Shown here piece by piece: positions 5,803 to 6,467 of a DNA stretch of 6,467 bases. The notes under the pieces were generated by a model. That model searched no databases. It saw only the letters and a list, made by a program, of their open reading frames with translations, and had not been told where the DNA came from. Positions within the stretch are counted from its first letter, which is position 1; each line of letters starts with the position of its first letter. The DNA is taken from contig JAEXXN010000513.1 in NCBI GenBank assembly GCA_023405875.1, forward strand, positions 1 to 6,467, written 5' to 3'. The stretch comes from Bacillota bacterium (GTDB lineage Bacteria; Bacillota; Clostridia; Lutisporales; Lutisporaceae). The position numbers were made by a program, and so were the translations under genes.

Positions 5803-6132
5803 ATGAGTTATAAGGTAGCTGTGGCAAGCGGCGACGGAATGGTGATAAACAGGCATTTCGGCAGAGCCGAGCAGTTTCTGATATTTGAAGTTGACGGGGA
5901 AGCTTACAGATTTGTGGAGCTGAGGGCCAATACACCGGCCTGCGTACAATGGGAGCACAGTGATGAAGCATTGCTGAGATCCGTGAAGCTTTTATCCGAT
6001 TGCAGTATTGTGCTTGCCAGCCGGATAGGGCGCGGAGCAATGGAATTCCTGAATGGAAACGGAATAAAAACATACCAGGCAGCAGGTTTTATAGAAGATA
6101 TATTAAAAAATATTATTGAAAAGACACATTAG
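5803..6132 (+). CDS. NifX/NafY-type dinitrogenase cofactor biosynthesis protein
   Basis: This 109-residue protein is a single dinitrogenase iron-molybdenum cofactor biosynthesis domain. The family marks are VAVASGDGMVINRHFGRAEQFLIFEV (residues 5-30), with the HFG histidine at H18 a likely cofactor contact, and the later SDCSIVLASRIGRGA segment (65-79). Such proteins hold or carry NifB-co or FeMo-co-type clusters between assembly proteins in the cytoplasm. In many bacteria this domain is the C-terminal half of NifB. Here it begins 25 bases after the NifB-like stop, so the pair looks like a split version of that fusion. Whether it carries cofactor for a nitrogenase or for a nitrogenase-like reductase depends on catalytic subunits outside the window. 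Confidence 0.88.
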   Translation: MSYKVAVASGDGMVINRHFGRAEQFLIFEVDGEAYRFVELRANTPACVQWEHSDEALLRSVKLLSDCSIVLASRIGRGAMEFLNGNGIKTYQAAGFIEDILKNIIEKTH

Positions 6133-6139
6133 CATATAT

Positions 6140-6146
6140 GGAGGGG
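6140..6146 (+). promoter_or_regulatory. Shine-Dalgarno site that fixes a TTG start for the NifH-like gene
   Basis: GGAGGGG lies eight bases before TTG 6155. In-frame GTG 6146 and TTG 6149 are too close to it. No in-frame ATG is available upstream of the P-loop. Confidence 0.7.
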
Positions 6147-6154
6147 TGTTGGTA

Positions 6155-6467
6155 TTGGGCAACAAGAAGATCAAACAAATAGCAATATACGGTAAGGGCG
6201 GAATAGGAAAATCCACTACAACGTCCAATATAAGCGCAGCGCTGGCAGAAGCAGGGTATAAGGTGATGCAGTTCGGGTGCGACCCCAAGAGCGATTCTAC
6301 AAATACGCTGAGGGGGGGTCAATATATTCCGACTGTTTTAGACACCCTGAGAGAAAAAAATGTAGTAAAGGCCGGTGAAGTGATATTTGAAGGCTTTGGA
6401 GGCACTTACTGTGTGGAAGCGGGGGGGCCTGCTCCCGGGGTAGGCTGTGCAGGGCGGGGGATCATCA
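6155..6467 (+). CDS. NifH-like iron protein (nitrogenase-family reductase), 3' end missing
   Basis: The first 104 codons of a NifH/BchL-superfamily ATPase are present, cut by the right edge. These homodimeric [4Fe-4S] proteins pass electrons to a D/K-type catalytic partner using ATP. Visible are the P-loop GKGGIGKS (13-20), switch I GCDPKSDST (41-49), and CVEAGGPAPGVGCAGRGII (86-104), which contains the first cluster-binding cysteine, C98. The second cluster cysteine would lie beyond the edge. The stretch after switch I, TLRGGQYIPTVLDTLREK, looks more like nitrogenase-like (group IV or BchL-type) proteins than classical NifH, where about this point carries LILHSK. That favours a nitrogenase-like reductase such as MarH. 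The TTG start follows from the ribosome-binding site. It lies 22 bases after the NifX-like gene in the same apparent operon. Confidence 0.9.
   Translation, partial: MGNKKIKQIAIYGKGGIGKSTTTSNISAALAEAGYKVMQFGCDPKSDSTNTLRGGQYIPTVLDTLREKNVVKAGEVIFEGFGGTYCVEAGGPAPGVGCAGRGII

Noticed and set aside
1..6467. CRISPR array, insertion sequence or integrase
   Set aside because: I saw no regularly spaced direct repeats, no transposase or integrase motifs and no element ends on either strand.

Overview
The window looks like chromosome from an anaerobic Clostridia-type Firmicute. The evidence is strong purine-rich Shine-Dalgarno sites, two genes probably starting with TTG, heavy use of ATA and AGG codons, intrinsic terminators, an S-box (SAM-I) riboswitch, a YezD-family small protein, and nitrogenase-like genes. 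All supported genes are on the + strand. I cannot name the species.

Layout. Positions 1-99 hold no gene I can support, only the possible tail of an upstream gene and two small inverted repeats. An intrinsic terminator (100-132) lies just upstream of a YbaK/EbsC-type aminoacyl-tRNA deacylase gene (155-613). A SAM-I riboswitch (634-745) with its own terminator (757-789) then controls O-acetylhomoserine sulfhydrylase (metY, 813-2102) and a small YezD-family gene (2136-2315). A long composite intrinsic terminator (2354-2402) closes that unit. It is followed by a -10-like box and a well-folded 86-nt element of unknown class (2415-2500), directly ahead of a methionine-type ABC importer, metN-metI-metQ (2526-4871). 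With no visible terminator, metQ is followed by a stand-alone NifB-like radical SAM protein (4905-5777), a NifX/NafY-type cofactor-binding protein (5803-6132) and the first 104 codons of a NifH-like iron protein (6155 to the right edge).

How the genes may work together. MetY can make methionine from O-acetylhomoserine and methanethiol, or homocysteine from sulfide. MetNIQ imports methionine or a related sulfur compound. NifB-, NifX- and NifH-like proteins are the assembly and electron-delivery parts of a nitrogenase-family enzyme. With sulfur genes next door and a SAM riboswitch nearby, the best hypothesis is a nitrogenase-like methylthio-alkane reductase (Mar) system, which releases methanethiol from small methylthio compounds for methionine synthesis by MetY. 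A true nitrogenase or another nitrogenase-like reductase remains possible, because the catalytic D and K subunits are not in the window.

The two items I find least explained are the structured leader ahead of metN and the short MetN, which lacks the usual C-terminal methionine-sensing domain.
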